Of a DNA stretch of 59,946 bases, positions 58,976-59,946 are shown piece by piece. The DNA comes from Chloroflexota bacterium. GTDB lineage: Bacteria; Chloroflexota; Limnocylindria; Limnocylindrales; CSP1-4. The position numbers and the translations under genes are program-made. The DNA lies in assembly GCA_021786265.1 (NCBI GenBank), contig JAJYNP010000320.1, positions 1-59,946 of the forward strand. The letters are read 5' to 3'. Under the pieces are notes generated by a model. That model ran no database searches, was not told the DNA's origin, and was given only the letters and a program-made list of their open reading frames with translations. Every line of letters begins with the position of its first letter. Within the stretch, counting starts at the first letter, position 1.

Positions 58976-59712
58976 CTCTGCTCCAGGCGGTAGCCCGCGC
59001 CACGCACGGTGACGATCCGCACACCTGCGGCCGGCAGCTTTGCGCGCAGGCGGCTCAGCTGGACGTCGATGGCATTGGAGCCGAGCGGGTCGGTCTCGTC
59101 GCGCCACGCGTGCTCCGCGATCGCCTTGCGGTCCACGACCGCGGGCGAGCGGCGCATCAGCAGCTCGAGGATGCTGTACTCGGTGGAGGTCAGGTTGAGC
59201 GGCCGCCCTTCGACGGTGATCTCGCGGCGCACTGGATCGAGCGCGAGGGCGCCGCGCTCCACGATCGGGCCGTCCACACCCCGCGGGCGGCGCTGGAGCG
59301 CCCGGATGCGCGCCAGGAGCTCACCGAAGTCGAAGGGCTTCACCAGGTAGTCGTCCGCGCCCGCGTCGAGCCCCTGGATCCGATCCGGCGGCGCGTCGCG
59401 TGCCGTGAGCATCAGGAGCGCCGTGGGGCGGCCGTGGCGGCGCGCCCAGGCGACGACGTCGATCCCGGGCGCGCCAGGCATGCGCCAGTCGATGACGGCC
59501 ACGTCGTACTCGTAGAACTTGAGCTGCAGGATGGCGTCGTCGCCGCGCTCCACGGCGTCCACCTGGTACCCCTGGTCCTGCAGCCCCTCGACCAGGACGT
59601 CGCGCAGCCCCGGGTCGTCCTCGGCGACCAGGATCCGCACGGCGTCAGAGAATCCCGCGGATGTCGGCGGCCGCGGCGCGGGGTCGAGGGTCGGGTTCGA
59701 CATGCATGGCAT
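58972..59712 (-). CDS. OmpR/PhoB-family response regulator
   Basis: 246 residues from the ATG at 59712 (ATG at 59703 is an alternative; codons further up lie in a repeat). Receiver domain: acidic pair in ILVAEDDPGLRD, phosphoacceptor Asp75 in AVIDWRMPG, Thr in LMLTARD and Lys in DDYLVKPFD. The winged-helix DNA-binding domain has LNLTSTEYSILELLMRRSP, SNAIDVQLSRLRAKL and the wing VRIVTVRGAGYRLE. It forms an operon with the sensor kinase. A GATAAT hexamer lies 4 nt before the first ATG. Confidence 0.94.
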   Translation of the reverse strand: MPCMSNPTLDPAPRPPTSAGFSDAVRILVAEDDPGLRDVLVEGLQDQGYQVDAVERGDDAILQLKFYEYDVAVIDWRMPGAPGIDVVAWARRHGRPTALLMLTARDAPPDRIQGLDAGADDYLVKPFDFGELLARIRALQRRPRGVDGPIVERGALALDPVRREITVEGRPLNLTSTEYSILELLMRRSPAVVDRKAIAEHAWRDETDPLGSNAIDVQLSRLRAKLPAAGVRIVTVRGAGYRLEQR

Positions 59713-59766
59713 CCCATTATCTGCGCGGCTTATCTGCGTCGCGATCAGGTGGCCGAGGTAGTGGCC

Positions 59767-59898
59767 GGCTCGAGCGCCGGTTCCGGTCGCCGCCCGGCAT
59801 GCACGCACGATGGTTCCGGCCGCCGCCCGGCAGGCTCGAGCGCCGGTTCCGGCCGGCGCGCGGCATGCACGCACGATGGTTCCGGCCGCCGCGCGCTC
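59767..59898. repeat. 33-bp higher-order tandem repeat at the right edge
   Basis: Two 66-bp copies (59767-59832 and 59833-59898), each made of two 33-bp halves. All four halves share a tail GGTTCCGG(T/C)CG(C/G)CGC(C/G)CGGCA, while the 12-bp heads alternate between GGCTCGAGCGCC and TGCACGCACGAT. The length (11 codons) keeps any reading frame, and frames on both strands stay open. It lies in the 234-bp stretch beyond the regulator start, and no gene can be called there. Confidence 0.85.
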
Positions 59899-59946
59899 GT
59901 CGGCGCCGGAGCCGGAGGCGGGGTGGCCTCGGGCGTGTCGGGATCG

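Noticed and set aside
59767..59898. CRISPR-like array at the right edge
   Set aside because: The heads between the 21-bp tails are only 12 bp and alternate between two sequences, so they are not spacers.

Overview
The window is about 60 kb of very GC-rich (visually about 70 percent), gene-dense bacterial chromosome with roughly 45 protein genes. I see no tRNA, rRNA, CRISPR array, insertion sequence, integrase or phage gene. The mix of genes (NfnAB-like pair, F420-type luciferase-like oxidoreductase, coproheme decarboxylase, PPDK, acetate island, many GTG starts and apparently leaderless promoters) suggests a high-GC Chloroflexota lineage such as Limnocylindria/Ellin6529, or less likely an actinobacterium. 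This placement is inference from gene content only.

Layout. 1-5.6 kb is a sulfur/redox block: the end of a DsrE-like protein, TusA, sulfide:quinone oxidoreductase, an ArsR regulator, and on the other strand an NfnAB (or sulfide dehydrogenase-like) flavoprotein pair plus a ferredoxin-NADP reductase. 5.7-8.2 kb is sugar metabolism: galactokinase with a decayed galT remnant in front of it, and an SMP-30 lactonase. 8.2-21.4 kb holds an S9 peptidase, PPDK, a DMT exporter, a CPA1 antiporter, a saccharopine-dehydrogenase-like enzyme, a small membrane protein, thymidine kinase, an LLM oxidoreductase, a SagB-like nitroreductase and an MFS exporter.

21.5-29.8 kb is a tightly overlapping heme operon: a MerR-type HTH gene, then hemA-hemC-hemD-hemB-chdC-hemL-hemE, ending in a broken second hemE start. 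29.8-39.1 kb holds a HAD phosphatase fused to a class V aminotransferase, a Nudix hydrolase, an acyltransferase-SGNH protein, prolyl aminopeptidase and a secreted GH18 protein. 39.3-46.3 kb is an acetate island: a GNAT/acyl-CoA-ligase (Pat-like) protein, an AcuC deacetylase, acetyl-CoA synthetase and a SatP acetate transporter. This is the full set expected for acetate uptake, activation and reversible acetylation control of Acs.

46.4-59.7 kb holds a GH36 alpha-galactosidase, a DEAD-box helicase, a free-standing GHKL ATPase, a small YgaP-type membrane protein, an ECF sigma factor fused to an anti-sigma zinc finger, a methyltransferase, a phosphate-symporter-like MFS protein, CcdA, a DsbA-type thiol oxidoreductase, a secreted beta-propeller and a two-component pair. 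The promoter regions of the DsbA gene and the MFS gene share a 16-bp near-palindrome (TTGCGTA-N3-GCGCAA). The right edge carries a 33-bp higher-order repeat.

Many first genes have a TANNNT-like hexamer ending 6-9 nt before the start codon and no Shine-Dalgarno sequence, which points to leaderless transcripts. Inner and SD-led genes have GGAGG-type sites. Intergenic gaps are short: none of the gene-free stretches reaches 300 bp.
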